Positions 35,501 to 49,100 of a DNA stretch of 64,000 nucleotides are shown here, one piece after another. The notes under the pieces were generated by a model. That model made no database searches and was not told the origin of the DNA. It worked only from the letters and a program-made list of their open reading frames with translations. Position 1 is the stretch's first letter. Each line of letters starts with the position of its first letter. The translations under genes were made by a program, and so were the position numbers. Source of the DNA: Apostichopus japonicus. Taxonomy: Eukaryota; Echinodermata; Holothuroidea; Aspidochirotida; Stichopodidae. The stretch spans positions 2,640,501 to 2,704,500 of the forward strand of contig NC_092580.1 of the NCBI RefSeq assembly GCF_037975245.1, given 5' to 3'.

Positions 35501-38500
35501 TTTTCTTAATGCATGCATGGAACATTTTTCCTTCAACAGGTATGGTCGCTACAAAGCTTTCTACATCTCTGTAACTGCAACTGCTATTACTGGACTGTCT
35601 ATAGCAGTATGTAGGACGTACTGGACTTTTGTATTGGTTCGCTTTGTTAGCGGTTGCTCAAATATGATCTACGCATTGGCATTTACTATCGGTTAGTACC
35701 TATATCTCTCTTTGTGTTGCCTATACACAAGGGCGTAGGAACCGGGGGGCTGGGGGGGGGGGCGCCAGCCCCCAAGTGAAAAATATGGAGGGGCGGAAGT
35801 ATCATTCCGCCCCCCCCCCCCCGCTTCGCAAGTCAGAAAACCCCTTTTTCATTTCCAAATGAGAAAAAAAAACTCATTTGGAGTACCAACTTGCATCTAA
35901 GGCCAGGTGAAAATGCAAAATTATATACAAAATGAAGTGGGTGGGTTGAAGTGTGCTATATTGCACCAAATTGCATCTGAGGCAACCTGGAAATGCAAAA
36001 AAAAGGACACCCCCTCCCCTTAGACCCCTCCCCCAGGCCGGCCATCAGTCTTCAGCCCCCCCCCCACTCAAAAGTACCTTCCTACGCCACTGCCTATACA
36101 TGAAAACGTTTGCTGAAGACAAGTATCCGAACATGCATGAAGTTTGCAGAATGTACGCTCGTTAAATGACTAGCTATGATTCAGTGTCTACAAATTTAGT
36201 CCCCACCCCCCCCCCGCGCTACCCCCCAAATGCAGATCAGAGGACTGCAAATCATTGATCATCTTTCCTTTTTGTAGATTTTGTTTATGAATACTAATCT
36301 TTGTGCTTATTTACAAAATTATATTAATATATATAACATCGGAAATAATGAATTGTTTTTTTACTCACCATTAAAGGTATCGAAGCAGTGGGGCCATCAA
36401 AGCGTGTATGGGCAGGTATCGTCATATGTTTGTTTTACTCTGCTGGCTACATGGTCCTGGCAATACTCGCCTACCTGATTCCATACTGGCGCACCCTGCA
36501 AGTGACAATCTTTGTGCCTTTTGTTCTTCTCTTCCTCTACGTTTGGTAAGAATCAAGCATTACTCGTTGTCTTTTCTGAAGAAGAACAATAAAGAGAAAC
36601 ACACATAAATATGGTTCACAGGTTAATCTTAACATTTTCGCCTGTAAGATTGATTAATTTGTTTCTATTTAAGTATAATACCAATGAATCTGACGTACGC
36701 ATTTCAAGGCTGTCCTATCTGTGATAATAGGAATCAGTTGTTAGGAAGAGTCGGCGGATAAAACTAATCCCAACAAATGAATGGAATTATAGATTACGGT
36801 TTCAACTTGTCTTTGGTAGTCAGTTATAACAGCAGCAGGGGAGGGGATGGGGGGGGGGGGGTAAAACACATGTCGCAACAACAAAAATCGCTCCCTGTGA
36901 CTATTAGTGTGAATTCGTTGACTGCATACGCCTCAAAGAATTTCATAGATTACGAAACCCATATTATCAGTATTTTTAGATAATTTTTGTTTTTTTGTAA
37001 TTTGCGCTCTAGCTTTCTACCAGAATCCGTCAGATGGCTAATATCAAATAAGAGATACGAGGAGGCAGAGAAAGTGATTCTCAAGACTGCAAGAATAAAT
37101 AAAGCCACTGGCAGGCTTCCTTCTGATATGATGGACCAGTTGAAAAAGGACGAGGAAGCGGTAAGTATAGCCTACACACAGATCGCTGGGAGCAGAAATA
37201 TATTATGTGCTGTGTGGTCGAAATTGCCTTTCACTGAAAAACAAATAACTCCCGTCTTACACATGTAGGCCTACCAATGATTAAAGCGGTGAGACACTAA
37301 TATGACGGACTTCTCATTCATAAAATGTGGGAGAAATTAGGTTATCAAATTTGTGTGATTGTCCTCCCCCCCCCCCCCCCCCCCCACCGCATCACTTTTT
37401 ATTGGGGTAAATTGCAATACTAAAAATTAACGCTAAAATCCCACGAAAAGTCTGCATTTCAGAAGTTGCGGTCTAGTCCAGTTGGTAAAGAAGATTCTAT
37501 TATGTACAATGTTTGCGGAAGATGTATTCTTCATAAAGTGTAATACTATAGAATTTTCAACAACAACAATAGTTATATTCGATGAGATTGATAACACACC
37601 GGTGATGTACTGAGCTCCATCTTGACTGTCAATCCCCTCCACTATTGTACCTTTCCATGAGTCCCTATAGTGTGTACAATTGAGACCTAACACATATAGG
37701 GTCATCACGCTATGACGTCAAGTGGAATGGTTCGAATTTCTAGTTATAGGCACACAACGTTCACCCGTTTTACGTGAGTTAAAACAAGTGTTCGCCCGTG
37801 TCCTACAGGGAGATAACGAAGGATTTTTTGTTGTGCCTCTATATGTAACCGTGGTAGGTCAATTGACCTATTGACATACTATTTAGTCTACACGATAGAG
37901 GTAATAATATCGTCGAGGACGTTGTGAGGAATATAGTTTTGATCTTGTATTCTGCCTACCATAAGTCAGCGAACTGCCTGAGTAGGTATAGGCTGTGTCA
38001 AAACTGGTTCAGACAATACTCTTCATCCTTCCTAACGTTCCTCATACCAAGGTTTCTGAGGATACTGTATCTGCAGATGGCTCACACATTGAAACATTGT
38101 CGCATTTGCTATTCCGTGGTATCTGATGAGTAGTAGGGAGGGCCCCAGATCGTACCCGCGGAATCCCAATTTTTGGATGAACCCCGATCCCCTATTAGAT
38201 ATAGCCACTATGATCGCACCCACGCAATCCCACTTTGTAACATACCCAGATTCCCTATATAAGTTAGATGTTGTCACTAGAGACCCTATAGTAGGATAGG
38301 GTCTCTAGTTGTCACCAATGATCTCACCCATACCATCCCAATTGTAACGTATCCAGATTCCCTATAACTGAGATGTAGCCACCAAAGATCGCACAGTCCT
38401 AGATTGGTGTATTGATCGTCCACCAGTATAGCACCTATATGAGTAAGCCTACCTATACTAGTATACACTGGACATGCCTTTTGACATGTGAGATCGCCCA

Positions 38501-41500
38501 TACTAAAGAGTAAGAAAGGATCGTGTATCATATTATGGGATATATTTAAGATGCATTGCTTGGACGTGCGATATATATTTCTCACCCTGGAACTTTGTAA
38601 CGTACCAATATCCCCTATAACTTAGATGTAGCTACCAAAGATCTCACCCGGGCAAATCCCACGCCACCTTACATGGTACAAAAACTGTATCCAGAAGATA
38701 CCAGACATTGGAACCAAGATCATTCAAAATGAAATAGATTGATCGAATTCAACGGCTCTTTTTAGGGCCACCAAATATTACAGAGAGAGAGCAGGCTTTT
38801 CTCCGGTAAACATGCAATCTGTGTCTTTGTGTCTATTTTTTATTGATTTGTTTCTACCCGTTTTCGTAACGTGCATATACACTTAGAATGATATCTGTCT
38901 CCACTTTGACGGTCTGGTTTTATTCACGGTAATTAGGCTAACATATTTAGGAGGGAGATACTAAACTTGCATGCGTTGAAATTGTTGTCTTTGGCTTTTG
39001 TTTATTTTTGCGCCATTTTAATAAAACGCATAGTCGTTAAGTCGCCACTCGATTAGACAGGAGCTCCATTTCGTCATGACAGACTGGTAATGTCATAAGG
39101 AGGGTAAATTGCATTGTTTAGATCACGCCCTTAACTGTGTAATACCGAGCACAACATGGGTGACCCAAAGAGCTAAAGAGAACACTTGACGATATCTACG
39201 GTTTGTGGGGATATCCGCAAGGTGGTAAGGCGCAGTCGCCCAAAAGTCGCAAATAGGGTTGCACTGTGCTATGAATGTCACTAGGTAGGTGGAAAATGCA
39301 ATTCATATGATTTTTATATAATAAACTAATTTTTACTTTTACATCGATTTCTCTTCACAAGGAATCTGAACAAAGGAAGAGAGTCGAAAAACCGTACATT
39401 CAAGACCTATTTAAGTCCAAGGATCTTCGCTTTAAAATTCCTAATATTGTATTTAACTGGTAAGTAAAAGTAAAGTGTTTTAACTTACATCAAATTAAAT
39501 TACAGTCCTAACCAAACCAAGATATTTCCTGTATGGTGTTAGGTAAACTGGTATTGCCCTCACTCCTGTAAGTTTTATTTTCTGCCAGTACAAGAGTGGG
39601 GTGAACTACGGGTATTTACACATTATAGGCAATTGTGCCCCGTAAACTAGTTGTTAAAGCTAATGATAACTACATGGTGAGCTCAGATGTCACATTCGTA
39701 ATGGTTAAATACCAATATCATTGAATTGTATAACAAGTCAAATTGCTGTTAAAATTTAAATATTTTAAAGTCATTTTCATATTTCAAACAGCTTCTTTCA
39801 GTATACAGATCATACTTAAGATTATTACAGATAAGAACAATTATAGTGTTTTGACATTGAGAGTGTTGGACGAATCGATATAGTTACTGTATACACTATA
39901 ATGTGGTTCTGTTTGAAAAACATTAATATCAAAACAATTTACAACTTCTTGAAGTTTCTCACTGAGTCTAGGCAATCTGTTAGGAACATAATTGATCTGC
40001 AGTTCCATTATATGTACGGACAACTCTTTGTAATTAAGCAACATACAACAAAGACATTCTGTAGACCATGTTTGAGAAATTAATCCTCGTTAACTTTCAC
40101 TGATTGAATTTCCTATAATTATATTTTATTACAATTTTCGAGTTTTACGCATGTTTAACGAAATTGCACATCACAATATTGCGCATAATGGATAGATTAT
40201 ATCAATTAGAAAGTTTGTATTACTTATCCGTTATTCTAATATACACTTCGAAACCGTACAACCCAACACATAGTTGTGCATGAAAAGTTGAGTTTCTCAG
40301 GTATATACCTGATTGGGGGGGGGGGGGGAGGGTTGAAGGTATGGTACAGCTATATATGATGCGAGAACTCTTAAGCAGCGATCTGAGTTTGGTCGCCAAT
40401 CTTTTAGTACCAAACTCCAACAATCATGTCTATACGTCTTTTCCAAACAGATTACATACTTTAAAAAATATTACATTTAGTTCAAAGTACGGTACTTTTC
40501 GGTTCTGGAACCAGTTTGTTGTTAGCATTAACTTCAACTCCAAAACAAATGTCGTAATGATCGAGTTTAATTTCATCATTTTAAAAGAAACTTTAATAAC
40601 CAAGCTGAAGAGATCTTTACATGGGATTTTAGCGGTTTGAAGTAGTATCGAAATTTAAAATAAGTTCAACAAGGTGTTTAACTGTTGTTATGGGTTATGT
40701 GATATTTACTATACGAGTACAGCGAGACTGTTTTATCTCTCAACAGGATGATCAATGCGCTGGTTTACTTTGGGCTATCCCTGAGCACGTCATCATTAGG
40801 AGGAAATAACTACGTTGCATTTTTTATATCGGGTGCAGTCGAAATTCCTGCTTACCTTCTGTCCATACCAGCTATCGAATCAAGCCTTGGGAGACGGGGG
40901 TCCATTGTACTTTTCGAAGTTATTGGAGGCGCTGCGTGCATACTTACAGCTTTTACTCGTGAGTGACAAAACTGTATACGTTGACTTAATTCCAACTGCG
41001 TTTGATCCTATCGTACTGACCAATCTTATCACGTGATGCCTTCACAATGACATATTGCATTTTACAGAGCATAGCCTACTTTGAAAAAAGGCCCATAGTG
41101 AAAAGGTTGACTTTTACTATACTAATTGTATACAGACTATTGGGACGAATCTCATGCATTCCATATACCTCTGAAATGACTCCTGCTGACTTATGTAAAT
41201 CACCTACTGACTTGAAGTGACCCGTCAGATTATATTTACTTGACTTGAGTGTATGTGTTCACTTAAGTTTACTTGACTTGAGTGTATGTTTTCATTTGAG
41301 TTTACTTAACTTGAGTGCATGTGTTCACTTAAGTTTACTTGACTTGAGTGCATGTGTGCACTTGAGTTTACTTGACTTGAGTGCATGTGTTCACTTGAGT
41401 TTACTTCACTTGAGTGCATGTGTTCACTTGAGTTTACTTGACTTGAGTGCATGTGTTCACTTGAGTTTACTTCACTTGGGTTGAAAAGGGTCTGGCGTTG

Positions 41501-44500
41501 ATTGAGTTGGGCTACGGAGAGGGAAACGTTCCCTAAATGTCGAAAAAGAAATTGAAAGTGTCAATTTAGTTCATTAATATGTTCAATTTGATATCAACAT
41601 GTTACAACTCCATATGAATATGTCATGCTTTTGTTGAATTTGACATGTTAATGGACGTATAATGACATATTGTATTTTGATTCAACATGTTCATATGGAT
41701 TTGTAACATGTTGATATCGAATTGGACATATCTAATATATATATTAACTTTGACACTTCACTTTCTTTTTCGACATTTATGAAACGTTTAGCTCTCCGTA
41801 TTGGGCAAACTAGAAAATTACTCCGCCACGGTTGGACTTCACTTGACTTGATACTCGATCAAGAGTGACTCGTTAAAATACTGGACTGAAGTTTTTGGAC
41901 TTACTCAAGTGATTCCAGCAGTGCTCAAGTCAGTTGTACTAATTTATATGATCCCCTTCAAGCGAAGTACAAATTTGTTTACCAATAATCGTTATCTTTT
42001 CCAGCTCTGGGCAATTGGAGAATAGCTGTTGCTCTATTAGGAAAGTTTTGTATTTCTGCATCTTTCGCAATTATTTACTTCTACACGGCTGAGATTCTTC
42101 CAACATCTGTAAGGTGAGTTTAATTAATAATAATATACTAATTATAATAATTGAACAGAACAAATAACATGGTATTATCAATGTTTCCATCAAATGCTTT
42201 TGTTTTACATTTAATCAAAAACAAATCGTCTCTCATTATGTAAGTTAAACGTAGTCAATCACTTTCTACTTGAAAAGGACAAGAAAAGAATTAGAAGTTT
42301 CTTGAAAATACTGCTCAAATATATTTAATCTCGACTATGAAAGCCTTGTTGGTAAAGTAAACACTGCTGCTAAAAATGAATTCATAAGACTAGCTAAGAA
42401 TATACATAGTTCTAAAGATCACCCACTTCACTCAGAGTTGATCTCTCTGTGCAATAGAACCAGCAAGTACAATCTACGTAATCCTACTATCTTGCCATCT
42501 TTTAGAATTATGCTTTTTAAGAACTCATTTATCTACAGAGCAGCCATTTATATTCAAAATGGATTCTTAGAATCTCTGTTATAATCCTTTTAATCTTTAA
42601 AACTTCTAATTCTCTATCTTATTTCTTGTTTTTGTTCATGCTTTCATTTTTGTACATGTTTACGTCTTTTATGTATCATTTTTATGGGTCCTGTTTATAA
42701 ATTTTATAATTTATACTGGAATAAAGAAATTGAAATTGAACTGAATTGTCAAGCAAAGTGAAAAATAGGTTACATCGTTCTAATAATAAACCTGTATGTT
42801 TGAATCTATTACGAAGTTGCAACATGTCTTTCGCCTAATTTGTTTTATTTTGTGAATTTTTGTACTATTCAGAACCGTTGGTATTGCTCTTTGTACAACT
42901 GCTTCAAACCTTACCGTGGCTTTAGCGTCATTAATTCTTCTCCTCTCGGCAATCTGGGAGGAACTGCCTTATTTAATATTTGGTACGTTCACGATAGTCG
43001 GCGGTCTGCTAGTACTACTCCTACCGGAGACAAGAGGTTGTCCATTGCCAGAACATCTTACTACGGCCGATCCTGTTCGGTGAGTTTAAGTCATTTGTCA
43101 TCTCTTGTGACGTGAATAAACATAATGCACACAGTCGTCAAACCAAAGATTTTGGCCAATTCAAAGCACGTGGTCGCAGTATCGGTCCTGGTCCTACCAA
43201 CTCCTGTATGATGAGTGTATAGGAGTGGATTAATGGAAGGTTTAGTCAGTCACAATACTTTCAAGTAACCATTATCTTGAGTTTAGGACAAAATGTTTAC
43301 GTGGATTTGCAAAGCCCAAAGAGCTTTTTAAGTTACCTTCCTAAAAGTAATTGTACACTGCATGTTCCTGTTAAACTGTAAACAACGGCCAAAAAAACAT
43401 GTGCACTGAACAGAGCAGTGTGGAGTATCTTTCCCTTCAACAAAAGTTTTAAACTGGCTGTCAATTAGAATGATGGGTCACACGAAGCAACCCGGTACAG
43501 TATCATTTTCTAAAAAAAAAACTAATTGGGCCAATCGTTCGACTTCTGCTGAAGGGAAACTTCCCGGCGTATTATAAGACGCCAGTTTCAGAGCCAATTA
43601 AAGTGCACTTTTAGCTCGAAAGTATAAAGGAGCTTAACAGAGGAAAATACGAACATTCCGTATTATTGCATGACACTGTGGCTTGTCTGTGATATATGTT
43701 ACAACTTACAAGTCACATTGTACATTGTTAGCGTTTTCGCGCAATTACTATCGACGTGGTAATGTTAACGTGATTCAGAGAAAGCATGCATCTGTTTTGT
43801 TAAAGATCATTTTGACAGCAGAATAAGTTCTTACAAAGATAAATCTTAGAAAGGCATTTACCTGAAATTCATTGACAGGAGCAGGAACATTATTCTCGTC
43901 TTTGCTGAGCTTTCTATCACGTTAAAGAAGAAGATGTTATTATTCAATGTTATTGATCCTATCGAGCCGGACGGAGGTAGTACGTTCATATATTAGTACC
44001 ATGCCCGGCCAGCAGTCGCTACATTGTAGTATTACCTGATGTGGGTTGGTGTCCTCATGAATGTAAAAACATTAGCGTAGGCGTGAAAGACAATCAGACA
44101 GTTGTTTTGATAGCACAGTGATAAATTGTTCTCATTGTGATATTTCATAGCCCATATACTTAGCAACAGGGTTAGATGTTAAAGAGAAAATTAATGAATA
44201 TTGAACGTTAATGCACGCAAATGTAAATTAAGATGTCAATTCAACGTCCTGGAAACACTTCCTCTTATGTGCCCCACACCCAAATCGACCTCACCTGATA
44301 TAATTTAACATTATGTCTAATGTAGGCTAATTTATACGACTGCAAATTAATGTAGTAACAGATTTGTTGACACGACGGAGATGAAATAAATTGATGACAT
44401 TAATGTATATATTAAAACATATAAATAACTTTGGTTAGTCTATTTTTGTTTTTTAATTTCAGGAAACCAGAAAAAGAATTTTCACCACTCGTCTCAAGTA

Positions 44501-44511
44501 CTGAAGTCTAA
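32542..44511 (+). CDS. SLC22-family organic ion transporter, complete, 10 exons
   Basis: Major-facilitator carrier of the organic cation/carnitine type, 12 membrane spans, plasma membrane. Exons: 32542-32949, 33578-33681, 35540-35691, 36377-36545, 37013-37160, 39362-39459, 40747-40958, 42005-42113, 42873-43079, 44463-44511; all introns GT/AG, phases agree, 551 residues, a normal length. The start is the ATG giving MNYDELLTVIGEFGRYQ, the standard SLC22 N-terminus; upstream in-frame codons are not family-like. TM1 ~19-41, then a large extracellular loop with five cysteines (49, 61, 72, 91, 118) and N-glycosylation sites at 95 and 113. Motif A reads SDKYGRYK (~169-176), PESVRWL is at ~281-287, and PETRG at ~518-522 after TM12. 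The NxLGGN...AVEIPAYLL stretch in TM7-TM8 is typical of OCT-like carriers. Substrate cannot be assigned. It converges on the CABIT-SAM gene at 46133. Confidence 0.95.
35728..36092 (+). mobile_element. hAT-type MITE, full copy, in SLC22 intron 3
   Basis: 365 bp starting CAAGGGCGTAGGAACC and ending CCTTCCTACGCCACTG, inverted termini close to the hAT consensus CAGTGGCGTA. It is flanked by a perfect 8-bp target duplication CCTATACA (35720-35727 and 36093-36100), as hAT transposition gives. The interior is GC-tract rich and non-coding; the 70-codon frame at 35953 is not a gene. Confidence 0.92.
37161..38147. other. SLC22 intron 5, left part
   Basis: AT-rich intron with a 22-base poly-C tract near 37364. 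No exon or repeat was recognised. Confidence 0.5.
38148..38660. repeat. Degenerate ~70-bp tandem repeat in SLC22 intron 5
   Basis: Four or more units carry GATC(G/T)CACCCACGCAATCCCA-like, TTGTAAC(A/G)TACCCAGATTCC-like and CTATAACTTAGATGTAGCCA-like blocks. A hairpin TAGAGACCCTAT-loop-ATAGGGTCTCTA sits between units at 38278-38310. Confidence 0.7.
41238..41480. repeat. 33-bp minisatellite in SLC22 intron 7
   Basis: About seven units of ACTTGACTTGAGTGCATGTG followed by TTCACTTGAGTTT. Because 33 is divisible by 3 it keeps one frame open (LDLSACVHLSL repeated), which is a by-product of the repeat. Confidence 0.9.
41513..41800. mobile_element. Palindromic MITE, 6-bp target duplication
   Basis: 288 bp beginning TACGGAGAGG and ending GCTCTCCGTA, with long imperfect inverted arms (for example AAATGTCGAAAAAGAAATTG against CACTTTCTTTTTCGACATTT, and GTTCAATTTGATATCAACAT against GTTGATATCGAATTGGAC). 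TTGGGC flanks both sides (41507-41512, 41801-41806). The terminal hexamer TACGGA and the 6-bp duplication are shared with the element at 54496. Superfamily not assigned. Confidence 0.85.
42290..42743 (+). mobile_element. LINE 3' end in SLC22 intron 8
   Basis: 42345-42584 is an open stretch of 79 codons and a stop, reading LVGKVNTAAKNEFIRLAK, then SELISLCNRTSKYNLRNPT, PSFRIMLFKNSFIYRAA and FLESLL. The SKYNLRN...LP..R......SF.YRA..WN.L arrangement is typical of the last residues of many LINE ORF2 proteins. A ~160-bp 3' UTR follows, ending AATAAAGAAATTGAAATTGA, a common LINE tail. It is strongly 5' truncated and in the same orientation as the host gene. Confidence 0.7.
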
Positions 44512-46132
44512 CTAATCTTTGACACGTCAACTTGCGAAAACTTTTGCCAGCATGTGTACCTAACAACTACTTAAGAGTACAGGTTTTAATGTATGGGAAA
44601 TTTACCAATATTCTTTATATATAATTTTAATATGAATATATATATTTGTACAATCCATGATGCATTGATGGCAGGCCCGTAGCCAGGACCTCTGAGTTGG
44701 AGGGGCAAAAACGATTTCAGAAGTGGCACCAACAAGTAACGATGGGCACCAACAATTTAAGGAGGAGCACAATACTCTTGTCCTGTAACTAATTATGTTT
44801 TACATACAAATGATGGTGGCATCGTGAGGCAGGGTAGGTTGGGGGGGGGGGGGTGCAGTAGTTTGTACGGGGAGTGGGGCTTGCTAAGGGAAGAAACACC
44901 TTATTGAAATTTGTTCGATGCGTATTAAAATATGGTGACCATGATTGTCAATGCTTAGGCCCTAAGTCTTTGCTCATTCTATGAATTTCTCCAGTATAAG
45001 TTCATTCCTTTAAATTTAATGTGTATAGTTCTTTAAACTCTACTTTCTCTGTCCACATCTCAGAGTGCATCCACATTTTGAATTTTTATTATTGTTAAAG
45101 GCTATTACTAGTGAATGAATAAATCATAACGTCATTTTAAGAACTATTTTCGACCAAACTTTCCAACTCCTTTTGCCACAGAGGTGGAGACCAGTGGCGT
45201 AACTCCTATGGGCTCGGACCTTGCTGAGCGGGGGGCCCCGACCAAAGGGGGCCCTCTGCTATACTGATGCACAGGGTACCTCTTTGGATACGGACCCATA
45301 ATGCATTACTGAAATTATTGAAAATCAAAATCCTAAGACACTCAAAACAACCGATGTGTAAATGCAACTTGAAACGCCCGGGACGTGTCTTTCCCGACGA
45401 TCTAGGAGTATTTTTTTTTTGCAAAAATATCGTACGCTCCGCGCCAACTTATGGTGGCGCTCCGCTTAAATATTATCAAGTAGTGTGTTACACATACATG
45501 ACAAACTCATTCCCCACCACCGCCCCCACCCCACCACCTTGTGTACATTTCTGCAGACGCCCCCTTAATGCTTGGACCTCCTGATAGGGGGCTCCTTTGG
45601 ACAAGGTGCCTGGGCCCCAGGCTCATCGTTAAACCTCTTGTGGATACATAACACAAATAGCGCCCCAATTTGTAATGTAACCTGTGTATACCGAACGCTA
45701 TCTGTTGCAAACATTTCTAAATAAATAGACTACACGTTATCGTAATGTGTTTACTGCCACCCCTTTCCCCACCTATCAGGGCTATGCCAGTCAACTTTAA
45801 TCGGAAATAAATCACAAACTAATCAAGGAGTGAAACAGTAAATACCAGTTGTTTTGATCGGCAATACATGCAAATTGTAAAGTGAAATGGTATATACACT
45901 GAGTTACATTTCTCACCCATCATCAGTGCATGTGACACAGGCGAGTTGTTTGCGTGGGATTTAAACAGAATGATCTATCTTTGTCCTGCCGGCGAACATA
46001 CGTCATGCAATCCGCTTACAATGTCGGCATGACACAAATTGGTTCTCTCCACTATAGTTATTGTAACTATATAGTGTTGCCTTAACTACTGCGTGAAATT
46101 AAAAGAGAATTCCGCCAGAGAATGAACATTCA
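44512..46132. other. Space between convergent genes, with hAT-like remnants
   Basis: Holds the SLC22 3' UTR and the 3' UTR of the minus-strand CABIT-SAM gene, neither end fixed. A transposon end-like CAGGCCCGTAGCCAGGA lies near 44675. CAGTGGCGTAACTCC at 45192 starts a hAT-like remnant that contains, inverted near 45435-45470, the GCTCCGCGCCAACTTATGGT module of the adducin-intron elements. Its right end is unclear (somewhere before ~45790). Confidence 0.5.
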
Positions 46133-49100
46133 TCATAATAATGAGTTACTTCGTAAAATCGATTTGCCTGCTGTTGGTTTTTTCTTCGATCTTGTCTTTG
46201 CCTGATCACGTGAGTGCTTTATTTCAAGTGCTAGTCTCTTAGCCTGGATACGTGGCATCTTCAGTCTCCTCTGAATCTCAGTTTCGTCAAATTGACACAA
46301 GATTTTCCCGTCAATCTTCTCTTTCCAAAAACTGCCAAGGAAAGCATCAAATTTATGCCAACATAAGAAATCTAACACTTCCTCCACAGTAGCAGTCAAC
46401 AGGTCCAAAGACTCGGGAGTTTGTGATATTCGAACTTCAGACCCAAGCGAGTGTCGAAAAGCAGGAGTTGGGGTGATTTCTGAACCTACCGAGACATCAA
46501 AGGGAAACATGCTGCCCGTAAAATATTGACAATCATTATTCAAAGGTTCATCAAATGCATCATCATTAAATCCCCAAAGGTACACCAATCTTTCGAACAT
46601 AAATAACGCCATATTTTTAAACTAAAACACGGATAAGGGTCTAAAAAGTTATTGCTTATATCACGTCAGTGTCTTTGAATAGTACTGATGCGTCGGCAAG
46701 TGAAGAATAATTAACTGAGTGGTTACAAGCCATGGCACTGACCATGATAACAAAAATCCGAATCAAACCTTTCTCATGCAATTTCATATTATCGATGTCG
46801 ATAAAAAACTTGTGAATCACGTTTGAAGCACTCTTATTTTAAAAATGATCTATAGCTTATCTAGTTAAATAGTGAATTGTGTAAAAGTGAGTGCAGGGGC
46901 CTGACGTTTCGGCGATCCTAGCAGGATCATCTTCAAAGGCTGAATGGCAAGTTTTATTTTAAAATAGTAAATTTGAATAAATTAAAGCTTCAAGAAATAT
47001 GTATGCAATTCAGACCCTAGCTACGTATAGGTGGTATATCCGAACATATGCGAGTAGCATTTTACATTGAGAATTTCAGCTTTGACAGAGTTCAAAATTG
47101 CTCTGAAAACAAGACATTGGGCAAAGTAATGATTGTAGGTGCGATACAGCTCATTTACATTGCTTTGTGGCATGTGCTGGGGCAAAATCATCACTAGAAG
47201 AGAAGTCAAGATGCGTGATAATTGGGATAACTGTAGCTTCAACGTATATTTCGACACTATAGGCCTACCTTTGGTATTGGTGCTCTCGACTGGCGAGGTC
47301 TTAGGGACTTCAAATGGGCTTCCATTCACTTCATACACATCTCTGTTACCATTTTCGATGATCGAATAGGTTCCAACTGGTAACAGGCCTTTAAATAGTT
47401 TTTGGGCTTCCGGCTCTTGAAACTTTTTTACATTCAATTGCGAGGTCACCGGTATGGACAAGATCAGTGGATGGTTCATTCTTGTTGCAATCACTCTGGT
47501 TTCGTCAATTATTTCAGTTAGTAGGAAAGCTTCATCAGAATTAACCTGGCGGACACGCTGAAAACAGGACAGAAAAACTTGTGATAATATAGGTGAAAAG
47601 GACGAGACAATGTTGTAAAGAGAGGGGAGGGGGAATGGTTGAAGGTTTACAATAGGTCGATCAAGAGTGAAGCGAGCCGGCGTTTGTGGGAACAGGCTTT
47701 AATTAGAGTCGAAGGATTCGTGTGTACCGATAATTAAGTGTATAGTTAATTCAACACACTAGGAGGGAGCTGTTTCGGCTTCCTTTTCCTAATCATGTGC
47801 ACAAAGTGATCCATAAAGTGAATAAACCACTCCCCCTCCCCCGCCCCATCGCCCCCCCGCCCCCCCCCTCCCCCCGCCTCCTACGCCTATGGTATAGCAC
47901 TTAAAGTTTTCTATAGACTATTTCTATGGACTATAATTCAAGACTAAAATTTTGCCTAAAGTCATATCCTTTAATGTTTCATAATTTGAATACTTAAAGC
48001 GACTGTCAATAAAACACATTAATACAATGACATATTGACAATATGCAATATAGTAACAACACAATTTACTTAATTGTTACCGTAAAGGTAAAACCCCTAA
48101 AAGGGATATGAACCGGGCGTAACAAAACAGTATAGATAGGCAGGTTTGTTCTACTCATACAAGTAAGACTAATAAAAGATTAAAGGTGTGAGCATAAACG
48201 GTGTTATCGCAAACGTGAACTTCAAACGCGATCAACTAAGTCAAAGGTATACCATGGGTAAATGACCTGGCATTGTCTTTCAAATGTAAGTTGTTTCTTA
48301 ATAAGCACATAAACAAACAACTATCAAAGTATTATTTAAAAACCAACTCACGCACGAAGCCTCGGGAAATGTAGACGACATGCACTAAAGCCTACATTAT
48401 TGATATTACTTGACACCAGGGAATGTTGTTACCAAGCTTTTGAAAAATACATTTAACATGTAGTCAGCCCTAACGAGAGAAAGAGGCAGAGAGAGGGGGC
48501 GGGCGGGGTGGGGAGGGATACATCCCTGGGCCCGGAGTCAGGGAATATGAGACAAAAATAACGTAATTTTATTTTCATAATATAAACCTACTGAAATAAA
48601 GACGAGGCGGCATAATGGTTCCACCAGTGGTGTGCACAAACGGGGCGGATGGGCGAGGAGAGGGTTGGCATTGGAAAGGTTCCGTAGGGGATTTCCCCCA
48701 TCAACTTTCAAAGTACTTATTAGCACAATCGTTCTTAACAGGACCATGCTATAGAAAACTAACTTGCTACATATATTCAAAAACCATTGATACAAGTGTA
48801 TGTTTCAATGGCGTAGGAACCGGGGGGGCTGGGGGCGGCGCCAGCCCCCCAGTGAAAAATATGGGGGCGGAACTATCATTCCGCCCCCCGCTCCGCAAGT
48901 CAGAAAACCCCTTTTTTCATTTCCAAATGAGAAAAAAAATCTCATTTGGAGCACCAAATTGCATTTAAGGCCAGGTGAAAGTGCAAAATTCTTTACAAAA
49001 TGGAGTGGGAGTTGAAGTGTGCTATATTGCACCAAATTTCATCTGAGGCCACCTGGAAATGCAAAAAAATTCCAAAGGGGAGGGGGACACCCCTCCCCTT

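Noticed and set aside
46486-46612. ATG-started upstream part of the SAM exon frame
   Set aside because: Using it requires an incoming phase 0, but exon 4 ends in phase 1; the internal acceptor at 46486-46487 fits the phase.
47021-47268. Downstream extension of paralogue A exon 4 in the same frame
   Set aside because: A donor at 47268 ends the part that aligns with paralogue B; the rest has no match and would lack the SAM exon.
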